This document shows, piece by piece, positions 37,701 through 50,947 of a stretch of 64,000 nt of DNA. This DNA comes from Dimorphilus gyrociliatus (taxonomy: Eukaryota; Annelida; Polychaeta; Dinophilidae), in assembly GCA_904063045.1 (NCBI GenBank), contig CAJFCJ010000004.1:1295713-1359712 (forward strand). The letters are read 5' to 3'. The first letter of the stretch is position 1, and each line of letters begins with the position of its first letter. The notes beneath the pieces were generated by a model, which was not told where the DNA came from, ran no database searches, and was given only the letters and a program-made list of their open reading frames with translations. The position numbers and the translations under genes were made by a program.

Positions 37701-40700
37701 TTAACTATTACGTACTCTTGTTCGTCCATTCATTCCTTCTTTCTCTCTCTATTTCTCTCTCTCACTCGTCTTATACAAGCTCTCAAACATTTACACAAGA
37801 ACGAATACAAGACGCTATACGTTTACAATTGTAAATATAGTATATACATTTTTACTTATTTTTCCTATTCTCTTCCTCCATCTTTAAATAAAACCATCTG
37901 AACCATTGAACCACGTCATTTTCATTTTGTTTTAGTATAAAGAACAAAACAGAGCAAACCGAATTATATTTACAAAATAAATTATTAATAAAAAGTTAAT
38001 AATTCAACTGCTTAAAAAGTAAGGAGAAGTAAATGAATCGTAGAATCTAGTGTTTTCTATTTCTATCACCTTTTTCATTTCTCTAATGTTGCTTCTCTTT
38101 TTTATAAAATAAATATAACATTAACCATTAGTTTTTCTGTTGTAAAATGAATTACAATTGATCTCCAGGTGAATTTAAACAACCTTTTAACTTTGTGTTT
38201 TAAGCAAAATGTAAAGAAATATGAATTATAAGAGATTGTTAAATAAACTGATAGCACTTCTACTGATTTTTTGATTTTGAGGACAAAAGAACATCATAAT
38301 ACACGTTTGAAGGTGACACAACAAATTTAATAATAAAGAGAAAGTTGAGTGTTATATACTAGTTTTTTTTCTCTTCCCTATCTCCTTCTCTCTATCTTCT
38401 CTATTCTATTTAATAAGTAAGATACAACGATAAAAAATTTAATCTAACATAAAACGATTTAAAAAATAATCCGTGTTTTAGTCAATAAAATTAGTATTCT
38501 CTTGATCATAGACAAAAATTAGGTAAGTGATTTTCATTAATTGCTATACGGTAATTAATTAATTTCGTTTAGAAATTACTCGTTAAAACAACGAAAACAT
38601 TCAATAATAAAAGAATGATAACTAATTTTGTATCTATATTTTATAAATCTTATAAGGCGTAACAAGATATACAGTGTCAAAAAAGTAGGATTGTTTCAGA
38701 TAATTATAATTAATTGTACTAATTTTAAAGAGAAAAATAATTAATCCTATCCAGATCTACAAAAACAAACATTCCTCTATTTGCCTAAAAATATGTTAGG
38801 GTATGTAACCATATTGATAAATTTCCATAGATATATCTATCTAGGATTGTCAATATTTGCTCCATGGACTCTCAACGCCCTTTATGCTAAGCTTATTAAC
38901 CATATATCTTTCATAGTTGTTTGTAAGAAACTACTCATCCCCTTGTATAATTATTACAAAGGTAGTCTATTTTATTAAAGATGGCCTAGTTTGATTATCT
39001 ACTAAATACATTGGTCTCAATAAATAGGCTCATATTGAAAGAGATTTATACTATTTTTGATAGGATATATCATTCATTGTTTTAAAAAAAAAGCATTTAA
39101 TAGGATAAAAATAAAACGAAAGAAATAGCTTGCATGTTTTTTTATTATTGTTAACATAGAAAATAGTTATTTTTGTTTGGTGTAAAGAGCTGATGTTTCG
39201 TTTTACCATGTGTAAACTACTCAAGTAGCTGTATATTTTGATGGAATACTCTATACAAAAATACTGCAGTATATTGCAGTAAAATGTTAGAATACATATC
39301 TAAATGTATAAACCATTGCAGTTGTTGTAAGTGCAAAGTCTTTTATTTACTTTTCACATCTTCTATAAGGTTGAATTTTACAATACGTAATTGTAGTTTT
39401 TTATTACATCTTACTAATTAAGTGAATGAAAAATTTATTACACTATTAATACTATAGAAAAGAAAACAATAAATTATAAACCTTTCCTCTCCTTCCCTCT
39501 CTCTTGTTTTCTCTATAGCTCTACCTCTTTTTATTTCTGCTAAGTGTATACAATCAATAAAGATATGTTCTATTAGAACTTGAAGAATAAAGATATTCAA
39601 TAATTACAATAGAAGGTCTTTTTTTTAACTCAGCTGGTGTAAATGCGAGAATTGGCTGTTTAATAATAAAGTAGCTTTTCCTATGTTTTTTTTATTGTTA
39701 AATAAATAGATTTTTTATTTGATTTTCTATAAAATATTTAAAACTGAAAGTATTAAACACTCAAAAAACTCTGAAAATATAAAGTAAACCATAAATATAT
39801 GTTTGAAGCATTGAGTTATACAATATGTGAATACTAAATAAGGTTAGCGTTAAATTTGATGACATTTAAGGCTTTATTTATATCTTCATTAACAAAAGCC
39901 TTTGTTCTTTATTTAGATATCCCATAATAATTATTATTATTTAAATTAATTGTTAAATCTTTATATGCTTGGATATATATATATATATGTTTATACTGTA
40001 TACATCACTAAAAAATGAATGAATATTTAAAGAAATGTAAAAAGAATATTAAAAAATGTCATCAACAACATTCTCATATTTCTACAATGTTATATTGGTA
40101 ACTTTAATCAAAGAAATCCATGCTATACTATCTTTATTAATTTTAGGAAATGTATCTAAATGCGTCTGTATGATAGGTTACAGCTAACTTATTAACCATA
40201 GCATTCGTTGTCTCAGAAGCATTGTTTAATACATTAATACAATTAAAGATTTACAGTTAAAAATACTCATAACTGTTGTATTGGTGTAATATGAACATGG
40301 AGAGGTACTTGGAGAAAACCGGATATAAATAAGCTTCAACTTAGCTTTTTAAAAAATATATACAAAATTGTATGGCTGTCTTTTAAGGTCCAAAGTTAAA
40401 ATTTTAATCTGGATGTTACGATATTAATTATTTAAATATACCACAAAGAGTAGATATATTCCCGAGAGCTGAAGTTAATCCCTTTCATGAAAAAAAGAAC
40501 TATAGCAAAACTTAATTATCATCCAAAAAATATAAAAAGCAATTTAGTAAATAAGGTCTTTAACTGTTGCAAATGATTTTTCATCCTACCTTTCTCTCTC
40601 TCCCTCTCTCTCTCTTCTTTTTTTACTGCAATACAACTGGTGTATTCCAACTTGAAAGGATATTATAATAAGCGTATTCATTTGATAATTCATTAATCAC

Positions 40701-42452
40701 TATAGCCGTTTAATTATTAGTCATCTATCAAAAGTTTTTTCAACTGGACAATTAGATATTTAAAAGAGAAGTGTCTTACGTGTAAATGTTACAAGAAAGC
40801 TGTAAAATACATCTACCTCTTTTTCTTCTGCTTCCCTTTATACCTTTCGCGATATTAGCAGATACACTAACAAACACAAAATAAGATACAAATATTCTAT
40901 CTCTTTTTCTCTTTCCCCTTCCATCTCTATCAAGTCCCTAGATACTCTTATAAAAAAATAACGTAAATGTTATAAACTTTTGTGTAATAATTTAGTTCAA
41001 GCTATTTTCTCTTTGATATAAAACGCAAAAAGTATTTCCAAATATACTATAAAGACAGTTGGAAAATTAAATGGATGCTAAAAAATATGTAAAAGAAATT
41101 CAAGGTTAAAATAAAGTTAAAAGACAAAAAAAACTGTACTTAAGACACAAAAGAGGATAAGTTATAAAAGAAACTTAAAAAGAAAGAAGATAGTGATCTG
41201 TGAATTAGGGAAATGAAGAAAACTTGTCTATTGTACAATTTTTATTTTTCAGTTAATGATAATAAAAAAATTCATAAAATTATCAAATTAAACCTGCAAG
41301 AAAATATTTAGCTAAAAGAGAAGACATGGATGATTTGTACAAAGCGGACTGAGTAATGGACAATAAAATTGACACTATATAAACTGTATAAAAAAGTAAA
41401 TATGTTACCTAGGCCTGTCCTTAGTCTCTAGAGTGATGGAAAATTTAGCAAATAGAACTAATCCGCTTCATATATGAGTGCAATACATAATGTAAAAGAC
41501 CCTACAGAAGCGTTGTTGTTTTATTTCAATACACTAATCTATCGTAGTCTCTTGAGAGACACTAAACGAGGTTGGTGTTTGATTATTTATAGTGAACATT
41601 TGAATATCACGGTAACCGTGTATTAAATTTCCCAATCTCCAATACATGTTTATTTCAGTTCGCTTTTAACTCAATTAGTCTTTTATTTTTTTTCTCTAAT
41701 CTATAACTAAACAATTCAATATATTAAAGCTATAGCTTACTTAAGAGAAATACACCTGGTAGTAGTTTATCAGAGAATTATAATCAACTTAGTTACGCTT
41801 AACCTATAAAGTGATTACGTATATGTTTTTTAAAACCATTATTTAAAAATTTCCACCTAGAAGATGAAACGTAATTGGCCTGGTTTATAACTAAATTTGT
41901 CAAGTATGTCACTAATAATAAATTTGTCAAATTCACTATTTATTATATTCTATTACATTTTGAAAGGTAAAGAGTATGAACAACTGCAAAACAGAAATGC
42001 TTTTCTATATTACCTACTGTTATTGGTTTTCGCTTTTATTCTTTTTCTCTCTCTCTTTCGCTGTCTGACGAATATTTAAAAATACTTGTTCACAAAACGT
42101 AGCTATTCATGTAAATATCCATACATTCATCCATACGTTACTGCATACTTGCATATGTACATATATATATATATATATATATATCTAAAATATCGCGGAG
42201 AAAAATCACCCAGTATATAAATAATAAATTTGTACTCTTGTACTAGAATTCTGTTTTTTATCTATTTCATTCCTGTAAACCTTTTTTCATATAATTATTC
42301 TCCCTTTAAACATGTTATTCTGGTTCATAGAGCTTTTGTCATAAGTATCAGACAAGATATTCCATTTACTTACGAGTTCCATTGGACCTCCGTATAATAT
42401 TTTCCAAGAAAGTATTTTGAGGTGCAACCAAGCCCCTCTTGGATCCAGGCAT
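28721..42452 (-). CDS. EAG-type voltage-gated potassium channel (KCNH1/KCNH5 family)
   Basis: Six exons: 42452-42374, 37407-37177, 36449-36184, 33857-33050, 30928-30729 and 30202-28721. Total 3066 nt, 1021 residues, all phases consistent. The N-terminus [14 protein letters not shown] is nearly invariant in EAG channels and leads into the PAS domain (exon 2, AEVMQKSS). A PAS-cap/PAC part follows in exon 3 ([20 protein letters not shown]). Exon 4 carries S1-S5 and the pore: the S4 voltage sensor [19 protein letters not shown] and selectivity filter TSVGFGN. Exon 5 holds the S6/C-linker ([13 protein letters not shown]). Exon 6 has the cyclic-nucleotide-binding homology domain ([19 protein letters not shown]), then a low-complexity proline/serine tail with a C-terminal tetramerising coiled coil ([17 protein letters not shown]). 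It conducts K+ at the plasma membrane of excitable cells. Introns are 0.5-5 kb, much longer than in neighbouring genes. They look AT-rich and featureless apart from microsatellites (for example 32523-32545). Confidence 0.96.
32523..32545. repeat. C-run and CT repeat in EAG intron 4
   Basis: A run of C followed by CT units within the intron between exons 4 and 5. Confidence 0.8.
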
Positions 42453-42605
42453 CTTGTTAAATAAATTCTCTTTTCTTTCGCTTTTCCTTTACGTCATAGC
42501 GTATCCGAACGAACAGGCGTGGCGCGACTGAGCGTTAATAGACGTCCGTTTAAACCATGCGCGCATGCGTAGTTTGTCTATCGCACCTGATCATGGCGTC
42601 CGTTG
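42453..42605 (-). promoter_or_regulatory. CpG-rich promoter/5' UTR of the EAG channel gene
   Basis: Directly upstream of the channel's start codon the sequence turns CpG-rich for about 120 bp, in contrast to the AT-rich flanks. It contains GCGCATGCGT (42561-42570), an almost perfect NRF1 site, plus an ACGTCA CRE-like word near 42492. Probably the core promoter. No TATA box is evident. Confidence 0.6.
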
Positions 42606-45600
42606 CTGTATGAAATATTCATTGTTGTTATATCGTTACCATAGTGACTTCATACTGATAGGGTTTAAAAATATGATTTAACCAAAAAGTTTGTGAATAG
42701 TAAAAGGTCCAATGTGATTAGAAATATATCAAAACATATGTAAATGAGGAGAATAGTTGGAACAATAAGTAAATAGGAAGTAGGGAGGGACTGTTCAAAT
42801 ATGTTTGTTCCTATGTTTATTTTGGATCGTCACTGAGGACATTTTCTGAAGGTCGATATCTCTGTTGAATGAATTATCTTTTTTTGTTTAAGATTTCATC
42901 TCATGCATTAATTTAAATTAAAAAAAGTTTACAGCTCTCAAATGAATTGTTGTTCTTATTTCATTAAGATTCGGAGAAACTCTGCTACTTAGCAAGAAAG
43001 AATAAGAAATTGAATAGATAAAAGTCTTGAAAGCTGTTAAAAAGGAATATCTATTGACAGAAAAGAAAAAAAACAATAATTTAACTATAGGTTTACGCTA
43101 CATCCTTATTGATCATTCTCTACAAACATCATATACCTCTTTAACTTAACGCAGCATTAACGCCAAACAAACAATCTTTTTAGGGGACGTGCTACAAAAA
43201 ATATTAATATTAATATAATCCAGAGTTATTTAACTTTTGTTGTTTTCATCATTTTTCTCAAAAGACCATCGGTCGCTTTGTTTTCGACAATAAAAACGGA
43301 TATACAGCGAGGCAATTTACCATAACGACTTAGCACTTAATGACGACTCGTTAAGCCTATATAGTAATATTTTTTATCAATTTTACTTTTACAAGTCTTT
43401 TGTTTGGGATTGGATTTGGAGTGCAACTTTATTGATAGTAAATAATAAACAAAAATTTTAAGGAAGGAGCTTTTCATTTAAAAAAAGGAGAGGAAAAGAA
43501 AGAATAAAACATGAGAAAAAATTGGACGCAGAAGGAAAAGTAAGGCAGGTAGATGGTTGGAAGGGATTAAGAGCGATAGAGAGAGAGAGAAAGACATAGA
43601 CAGATAAAGAGATAGATAAAAGAACTTTAAAAACGAGCCCACAAGACTGGAAATGAAAAATTATCTTTAAAATTTATATTCTTAAGAATTCTCCTATTCC
43701 TTTTAGAATTTATTAACTCAATATAATTTCATTTTATTAACAAACTGGACAAAGAACAGATAGCAAATTATTCAAAAGCTCTAATTTTATTTTATACCGT
43801 TTGGCACTCAAACTCCCTTTGGAATTGGTAGTGCAGATGCTCTTTTTATTTCTTTAGCCACACTTTTCCAAACAAACAATTATTATACTTTTTCCAGATA
43901 CTTTTCCATTATTTTACAAACAATAATCTGAAAACCTTTGCATGACTTTTAGTATAAACACTTTAAAGGCTTTTACTGTTGTACCTACACTAACGCCATC
44001 TAAAGTTCGGACATATTATATTTTTATAATAGAGCTTATATTTAATTTTTATTAATAAATTATATCTGTTCATTTATATTGTTTAGCTTCATAAATTAGC
44101 CGAAATATTATTAATTATACATTAAACCAGCGCATTTTCAAGTTTAAATAAGTTAAAAATATTATTATAATAGAGAACAATATAACTTTACTAATACATC
44201 CATAAACATATGCAGTATATGTATTACAATACAATGTATATGTAACAAAAAAAATAGAATATTTTCTAAAGAAAGAGTTGCTCTTATTGATTCTTTTTCT
44301 CTTTTTCTCTTTTTTAAGAAGGAAAAGGTAGGAATAAAATGATCAAGTACTCTTTTCTATACGATATTACGAATTATATGACAAAATAATTTCGAAAATC
44401 GATCGATTTTTCAATAGAAAGTTGAATAACGATCGACTTTAAGACAATGATTTAGTCGATAAAAAAAGACTCAGTACAAATGTGAATTCGTGAATTATTA
44501 CGTATTCAAGTCCTTCTGATCAATTATTAAAAATAAATCATTTCTCTTTTTAAACATTCAATTCTAATGTAGAAGGTTTTGTATAAAGATTTCATTAAAC
44601 TGTCCTTAAATGCACTATTTATATACATTGTATATAGATACTTAAATACTCAAATATATCAATTATCGCGCTAATTAAAACAAAAAATATTAATGAATTT
44701 ATTAAAAATAAAGGAAATTTCTAATTTTCTTTAATTTTCTATCGCTGCACTGCTTTCTTTTCTATCATCGCTACTTCCTCCCCTTACGCTCTCTCTCTCT
44801 TTTTTTTTACTTTCCTTATTTATCCTCTTTCCTTACTTCTAAACTTTAATTTTATTAATTAAAATATATTAAAATATATTTTAAAAGGCAATTCGTTTAA
44901 ACTTCAATTCGTAATCCATTACTCCCATCGGATTCCTAACAAGATGCATCTCCTCTTTTAAAGTAGATTTATCTAAGCTACACTGCATAAGACGCTAATC
45001 AATTAATCATGGTCACGAAAATGTTTCTTTAGGAATTGTTTTCAAACACGACCGATCAATTTTAATAGATAAACTAACCTGTATTTCTTGGAAATTTCCT
45101 CTCTCACCACAAAATCATCATATTAAAAAAAAATTAAAGAAAAATTATATATTTCCTTTTAATTATCAAGAAAGAATAGAAAGAGAAACAAGAATAAAAC
45201 AATTAGCAAAATACTAGTTGTTTTTCATTTATCGAAAGGTTATTATTGCAAATGTAAATTATGTTTATTCACAAAATTCTTTAAATGTTAATCAGACTGT
45301 GAGTCATTGAAAACTGTCATATTTAATATATAAGCTTACGTTTTACAGAATACAACTAGAATTATAAACATGTGTACAATACTCATTAAGTACACCTAAA
45401 GTTTATGCTGATTTTTACATTCTATCAGCAAAAACAAATTGTTTTTTTTCTCATATATCACGTGATTGTTTATTTAGGAAGAATACGAGAACAATCACAT
45501 AAGAAATAGATAAAAAAAATATCCCTAAAGAATTTTGATAAAAGTAAAATGCATTGTTCTCTTATTAAATATAGAAAAAAGGAGAAATATGGTATATTTT

Positions 45601-45910
45601 TATATTAATTATATGAAAAAAGCATATAAAAATGAAAAGTACAAATATATATTTTAGATTGAGTAGGTATAATGTGTTTTCTTGTATGAAACAAGTTCAC
45701 AATGATTGTCTGAGAGTTGTATTTCATTGAAAATTGTATCGAATTGAACTTTTATGATAGAAAATCTACTGAAAATTAATATTATTTATATAAAATCCTT
45801 CAATAAATCAGAGTAAAACTATAAAAAATTAATTAATCGAGTTTTTCTGCTTTTTAGAGAAAATATGTTAATCAAGGTATGCATATACTATTTGTTTTAT
45901 ATACTATACT
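42606..45910. other. Intergenic region upstream of the EAG channel
   Basis: 3.3 kb of AT-rich DNA with a GA-rich repeat (43575-43600), a 16-bp palindrome AAAATCGATCGATTTT (44395-44410) and a slightly CpG-richer stretch near 43190-43360. No exon recognised. It could hold distal control elements of the channel. Confidence 0.55.
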
Positions 45911-48122
45911 CTACGTAAACTTCATCTTTGCCGGACCTTTCAGTGGAGATGTTTGCTTCAAGTTTCTTTCATGACAATTATAAGTTCCAGCGCCGTGCTT
46001 ATTTTTTATTAATGTCATACTATCGATAACTTTACCATTCTGCATAAAAAAAATGAGAAAAATTGCCATAGAATTAATTGGTTTTAATATATTAATAGGG
46101 AAAAAAATATTGTGCTTTACCTGATCGTCCGATACTTGTTCGATGTGTAAATGACTTGAATTCAGAACAGTCATTCTTGCATATCCATAATCATCGCTAT
46201 GAAAAGCACTCCAGGTATTAGGTAATGGTAAAAATGGATCAACTCCTTCCTGACAACCCTAATTAAATGTGAATATAGATAAAGTTTAAAAATTTGAATA
46301 AAAGTGTATTTGTAAAAAGGTAGTAGTCTCCTTTAACTTACGGCCGAACCAGTAACAATATGAACAGGGGCTGAAGGATTTAAATAAGGATTATTTGCCG
46401 AGCCATTGCAAACTGTTAAATTGTAAACTGGCCACATTCTTTCGTAGGCATGTTCATGAGCTTGAAAGGCAACATCTACCCCGTATTTATAAAGTAATTT
46501 TTCAATACCATAATCTTCTCCAAAAGGAAAACCAATTCTAATCTATTTATTAATGTTAAATATTCAATATGAATAATTTAATGTTCGACTTACAATATTT
46601 TCAGCATTGGTACAATGTTCTGGATCATCTGCATTTGAACAGTATAAAGGTCTATGAAACATAGCAATAATCCAGGGTGTTTTCTTTCTTCTTTCGGGTA
46701 AATTTGCTTTCTGAAATGATTTAAATTCCATTTAATTGGCAGATATATTAAAAATGTATTAATGAGAGTTGTTAATTTAAAAGATTTACCTTTAAATCAG
46801 ACTCTAGCCATCGATATTGATTAGCAATCTGATTCCATCCATATTTTGTAAAATAGTAATATTCCGACGAAAAACTAATAAAATGAACTGGGCCGATATC
46901 AAAACTGTTTCAATTAAAAGAATTATAAAATTACGTCCAGGGAAAGCAATTTCAGAAGAAAGAAAATTTTTTAATTAAGTATTAACCTAAAAAACATATT
47001 ATGGCCATCGCCTTGAGCTTTAGGCATAGAAAAACGGCTCATATAATTCGAGAAGTTGCTGTTCACAACGAGTTGAGAAATCAATTAAGTATAATGAAAT
47101 TTTAAAGAAACGAACTAGTTTTGTTCATGATTTCCTGCGCATGTCATATAAGGAACGTAGGCAGCGATTGATTGAATCTGATTCATGAAGGCGTCACCAA
47201 CTTTGGCATCGTCCTGTAAATTTAATGGCTTCGCTATGAATATTTAAAAAACGAAAACTTCCTCTAAGAGCCTACAGTATCCAAATTATAAGCAAAGTCC
47301 CCAACATGGAGGATTGCGTCGAAGTGACCTCGCTGCACTTCTTCTTGCAACCGGGAAAGGGATTGGGCATTAACATTTCCCATATCACCATAAATTGCAA
47401 ATCTAGTAATTAACATTAGATAATGCAGTGAGTTACACAGTATTGGGGATTAAATTAATATTTGAAATATGTATTTTCTCTACCTAGGAGACCAGTGTGA
47501 TCCATCTTTAATCGCCCTAAAAAAATATACGCTACTCCAGCCGCCGTCTGGTGAACCACAATGGTAAACTGAAAATAAATTAGGGATAATATAATTTCAA
47601 CTGTTTGACATGTAAAAGATATAAGATTTAGAAATAATTAGGCTTTTCAAGATAAAGATCTGTCTAAAGACCATTTCACTTTTTAAATGATAAAAGTTAA
47701 CGCCTAGAGACGAGAACAATACATAAAATTTTAACTAACTGTACATAGTGCCCGGTTTTAAATCTCTTAGAACAACACGATGATTAAAGAATTCTCTTCT
47801 TTCCGGTCCTCCATCAGTAAATTTTATCGAACTTCCCTTTTCAAATTTATCAAATTCTTTTTCACCATATTCCACTATTGTTGAATTTGTATTTTGTTGA
47901 GTAATCCATGTTACCACCATTTCATTAGGGGATTCTAAAATAATAATAACCTACAGTATGGCTGAATTTAAATGTTATATAATATTTTTAATCCATAAAT
48001 AGTTTAATAATAATAATATATATACCTCCAAGACTAAGGTGAATTTGTTCAGGGGATTTATAAACTTCATTTCTAGCTAAATCTACTAGAATTACCAAAA
48101 TGAGCGTTAATAATTTAAGCAT
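45911..48122 (-). CDS. Purple acid phosphatase, ACP7-like
   Basis: Eleven exons: 48122-48026, 47934-47740, 47568-47484, 47402-47276, 47213-47116, 47058-46987, 46904-46790, 46710-46594, 46542-46342, 46258-46121 and 46039-45911. Total 1374 nt, 457 residues (human ACP7 is about 440). Every junction is GT-AG and in phase. A hydrophobic signal peptide ([15 protein letters not shown]) opens the protein, followed by a fibronectin-III-like purple acid phosphatase N domain (TWITQQN; YHCGS). The dinuclear metal-site motifs are complete: [25 protein letters not shown] and AHEHAYER, then VHIVTGSAG. Ala instead of Gly in the last metal motif is normal for ACP7. A secreted or lysosomal metallophosphatase acting on phosphomonoesters is expected. 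It shares a 215-bp head-to-head promoter region with the coiled-coil gene to the right. Confidence 0.95.
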
Positions 48123-48337
48123 TTTAGTAGAATATATGGCTAAAATATTATCGCCTTGTTTATAAACACATTGCCAAGGTCATATGCATTGACGATGAAA
48201 AAATATAAAGCGCCATCTTACGGTTATACTTGATTTCTATTTTAAGGTGCTTATACAGTTCCAATAGATTTCTGGAGATTTTTTTTTTGTTAATTAATTT
48301 TTATCAATTGATTCAAGAGGTTTGCCAAAAGAACAGC
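48123..48337. promoter_or_regulatory. Bidirectional promoter region, PAP / coiled-coil gene
   Basis: Only 215 bp separates the two divergent start codons, so regulatory sequence must be shared. GCCATCTT at 48212-48219 is a YY1-type motif of the kind often found at transcription starts. No TATA box stands out. Confidence 0.5.
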
Positions 48338-50344
48338 ATGAGTGCAGAAATATGTTTAAAATGTGCCAAATATAAACAATTCTGTATGGAAGAAATGAGG
48401 AGAATGGAGAAAGAATTATTCGATTTTCAAGAGATTTGCAACAAACAGGTAAAAATTAGACTTGATCATTTATAATAAAAAAACTGTACTAAAACTATAA
48501 AAAAAATGCCATAGAAATAGGATGAATAAAGAGACTATCAAATTTAATACATACACTTTTAAAGGTTATACTAAGTTATTCTTTAGTAATTTATCAGTGT
48601 TTTCTTTCTGCTTTTTTGTCAAAATATACCATAAAGCCTAGGGATATTATAGAACATTACTTGTGTACTAGTACACAATTTCATCGTTCTACCTTCTATT
48701 TTCTGTTCTTCCTTTTATCATTTCTTTTGCCTATATCTTTTTTTATATTATGAAAGCTATTCCTCCTTTTCCCCCTCACACCTCCTCGTCCTCCTCTTCC
48801 TTCTATTCTCAGTTTATCCTAAACTGTATGTGCTTGGAAAATTTTCACTATTCATTATTAGTTTTTTAACGTTGAACTCCATTCATTCGATCTTGTTAGA
48901 TAAAATACTAGTTCAATTAGAAAAATAGCTTTGTTATTTGAATATCCATTAAATTTCTGTAATTGATTGGGTGTTTCAACATTTCTTTATTTTATATTCG
49001 TCTGGCAACTTCCATTAAAAAATATGTATATTCTTATTCTTTTCTTCTCGCCCCTTTCTAATAACATGAATCATATTTAAGATAAAAGAAGCAATGGAAA
49101 AAGGAAAAACTGTCAAGGAAGGACTGCAAATTGAGATTGAAGCTCTCAAAAAAGAAAAGAAAAGATTAAAGAAAAAGAAAGATTTAAGTGAAAATGCCGA
49201 CATTGCATCTAGGACCAGCACGTTTTACAGGTTGCCAATTAATTGTATTAGCTTAATTATATTGTTACATTTTGCGTGACAAATTCATTTTTTCACTCTT
49301 TTATGCTTCTCTTCAAATATTCATTCAGAAATAAACAAAAATTGAGCGAAGCTGAAAGTGAAATAGTTGAAAAAGAAGAGGATTTAGTTGAAAGGCATGA
49401 AAGAATTTTAGAACTTGAACGAGAGGTGAATAACAATGCATTTAATTTGTTGCATGTTAACAAAAAGTTGTGAAGTTTCACCTTTTTTTCCACTATTTTC
49501 CCTTTCTTTATTGAAGTAAGAGGGATAAAAATGTTAGAAAAACTGGAATTATTAGTTCATGCACTAACCGAACTAAATTAGGCACCGTATCAACCTATGT
49601 GCTATAATTATCCCTTTTCTATATGATTATTGCATAACTATAAATCAAAAGCACTACGTGAGAGTTGAAGGTTGCTACTATTCTTTCTATATACGTCTGA
49701 CAGATTGAGGAGAAGGAGGAATTTCTAAAGAAACGCTCTATAATTGTAAAAAAGAAAGAGCAAGATTTATATGACTATGATGAACATTTAGTTAAATTAT
49801 CATCCGAATTGGATTTAAAGAAAAAGGAACTAGAAAAAGAATGTCAAGATACTCATGGAGTTAAAAGAAGAGAGACAGCTAAATTAAATTGGGATTTTTT
49901 AAGAAAAGCTTTTAAATCTAAAGTTACATATTCCAGTGGTAATTCAAGTGAACTTGAAATAGAATTAAAAGAAACACAGAGAAACTTATCAGAAAAAGAA
50001 GAAATTATTCAACGATTAACAGACAAGGTTCAATATTATTTTGTCTATCTTTTCTTACCATTATATTAACATATTTTATTAAAAATTCACACAAATAGGT
50101 AACAAAATTGGAATATTCTCGTCTTCAAATAAATAAGAGATTAGAGCAATACGAATCGAAGCCATCAATTATAATAACGAGTGATGATAAACCTTACACA
50201 GCCGAAGAGGTTAAGTTTCCACCCCCTTTAAATAGGAGTAGATCAGTTGGCGGTAGCCTAAGACGAGAAAGTAATAATAGTGCATTTCAGTATACATATG
50301 AAAATGAGGCTCCTTTGGTGTCAACGACTTGCTCTCTAATGTAA
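48338..50344 (+). CDS. Coiled-coil protein, unknown function
   Basis: Five exons: 48338-48448, 49082-49230, 49329-49425, 49704-50027 and 50099-50344. Total 927 nt, 308 residues, all in phase. The start MSAEICLKCAKYKQFC holds a CxxC pair and more Cys near residues 6-16. From about residue 20 to 225 the chain is almost entirely Lys/Glu/Leu-rich heptad-like coiled coil (for example EIVEKEEDLVERHERILELE). A short basic/serine tail contains RSRSVGGSLRRE, a possible phosphorylation site cluster, and ends CSLM, which has the form of a CaaX prenylation box. Likely a structural or scaffold protein, perhaps cytoskeletal or membrane-anchored if prenylated. No specific family is recognised. It is divergently arranged with the phosphatase gene. 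Confidence 0.75.
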
Positions 50345-50947
50345 CTATTTGGGATTTAAGCAAAAGGTCCTCGTTTTACCCATAAACACGATAGGAAAAT
50401 ATATATAAAACAATTAGAAAAAGAAGAAACAAAGTTTGATTATTTTATTTATTTAATTGGAAAAAAAAATCTCCTAAAATAGCAACAAAAAATTGACTTA
50501 GAAAACTAATTAAAATCTATTTCAATTTGTTATCTTGAATTGATGTTCACGATGTTTGTTTTTTTTCTTTATTTTGAACGATCAATAATACCATGATTGA
50601 TTCTAATCCTTTTTTTCTTTTTTTTTTCTAACATTCAGCACTTTTTATCCCGATTTTCCCCATTTGATAAAGAAACGCACAATCCAAACGGGAGGGAACG
50701 AACTTTCAACTATATTTTCAGCATCTTCGAACAACTAACCGCACAATCGTTTTAACTTTTACACAGAAGATGGCCTTAGTGCTGAAAATAATAAATTGAC
50801 TAAAAGACGCGTTTAGCACGTTGAGAAGGGATAATTACATATTATTATTTACTATTTATTGTTCATTGAATCTATACAACGAAAATAGTAATTAATCTTT
50901 TAACAAATCTAATATTTATTATTGATCTACCATCTTATTGGGTGAGA
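50345..50947. other. 3' flanking region of the coiled-coil gene
   Basis: Probable 3' UTR with a slightly GC-richer stretch at 50640-50840 that holds short frames only. Nothing assigned. Confidence 0.4.

Noticed and set aside
44395-44410. AAAATCGATCGATTTT palindrome as a regulatory element
   Set aside because: 16 bp, low complexity, no nearby gene start. Likely chance.
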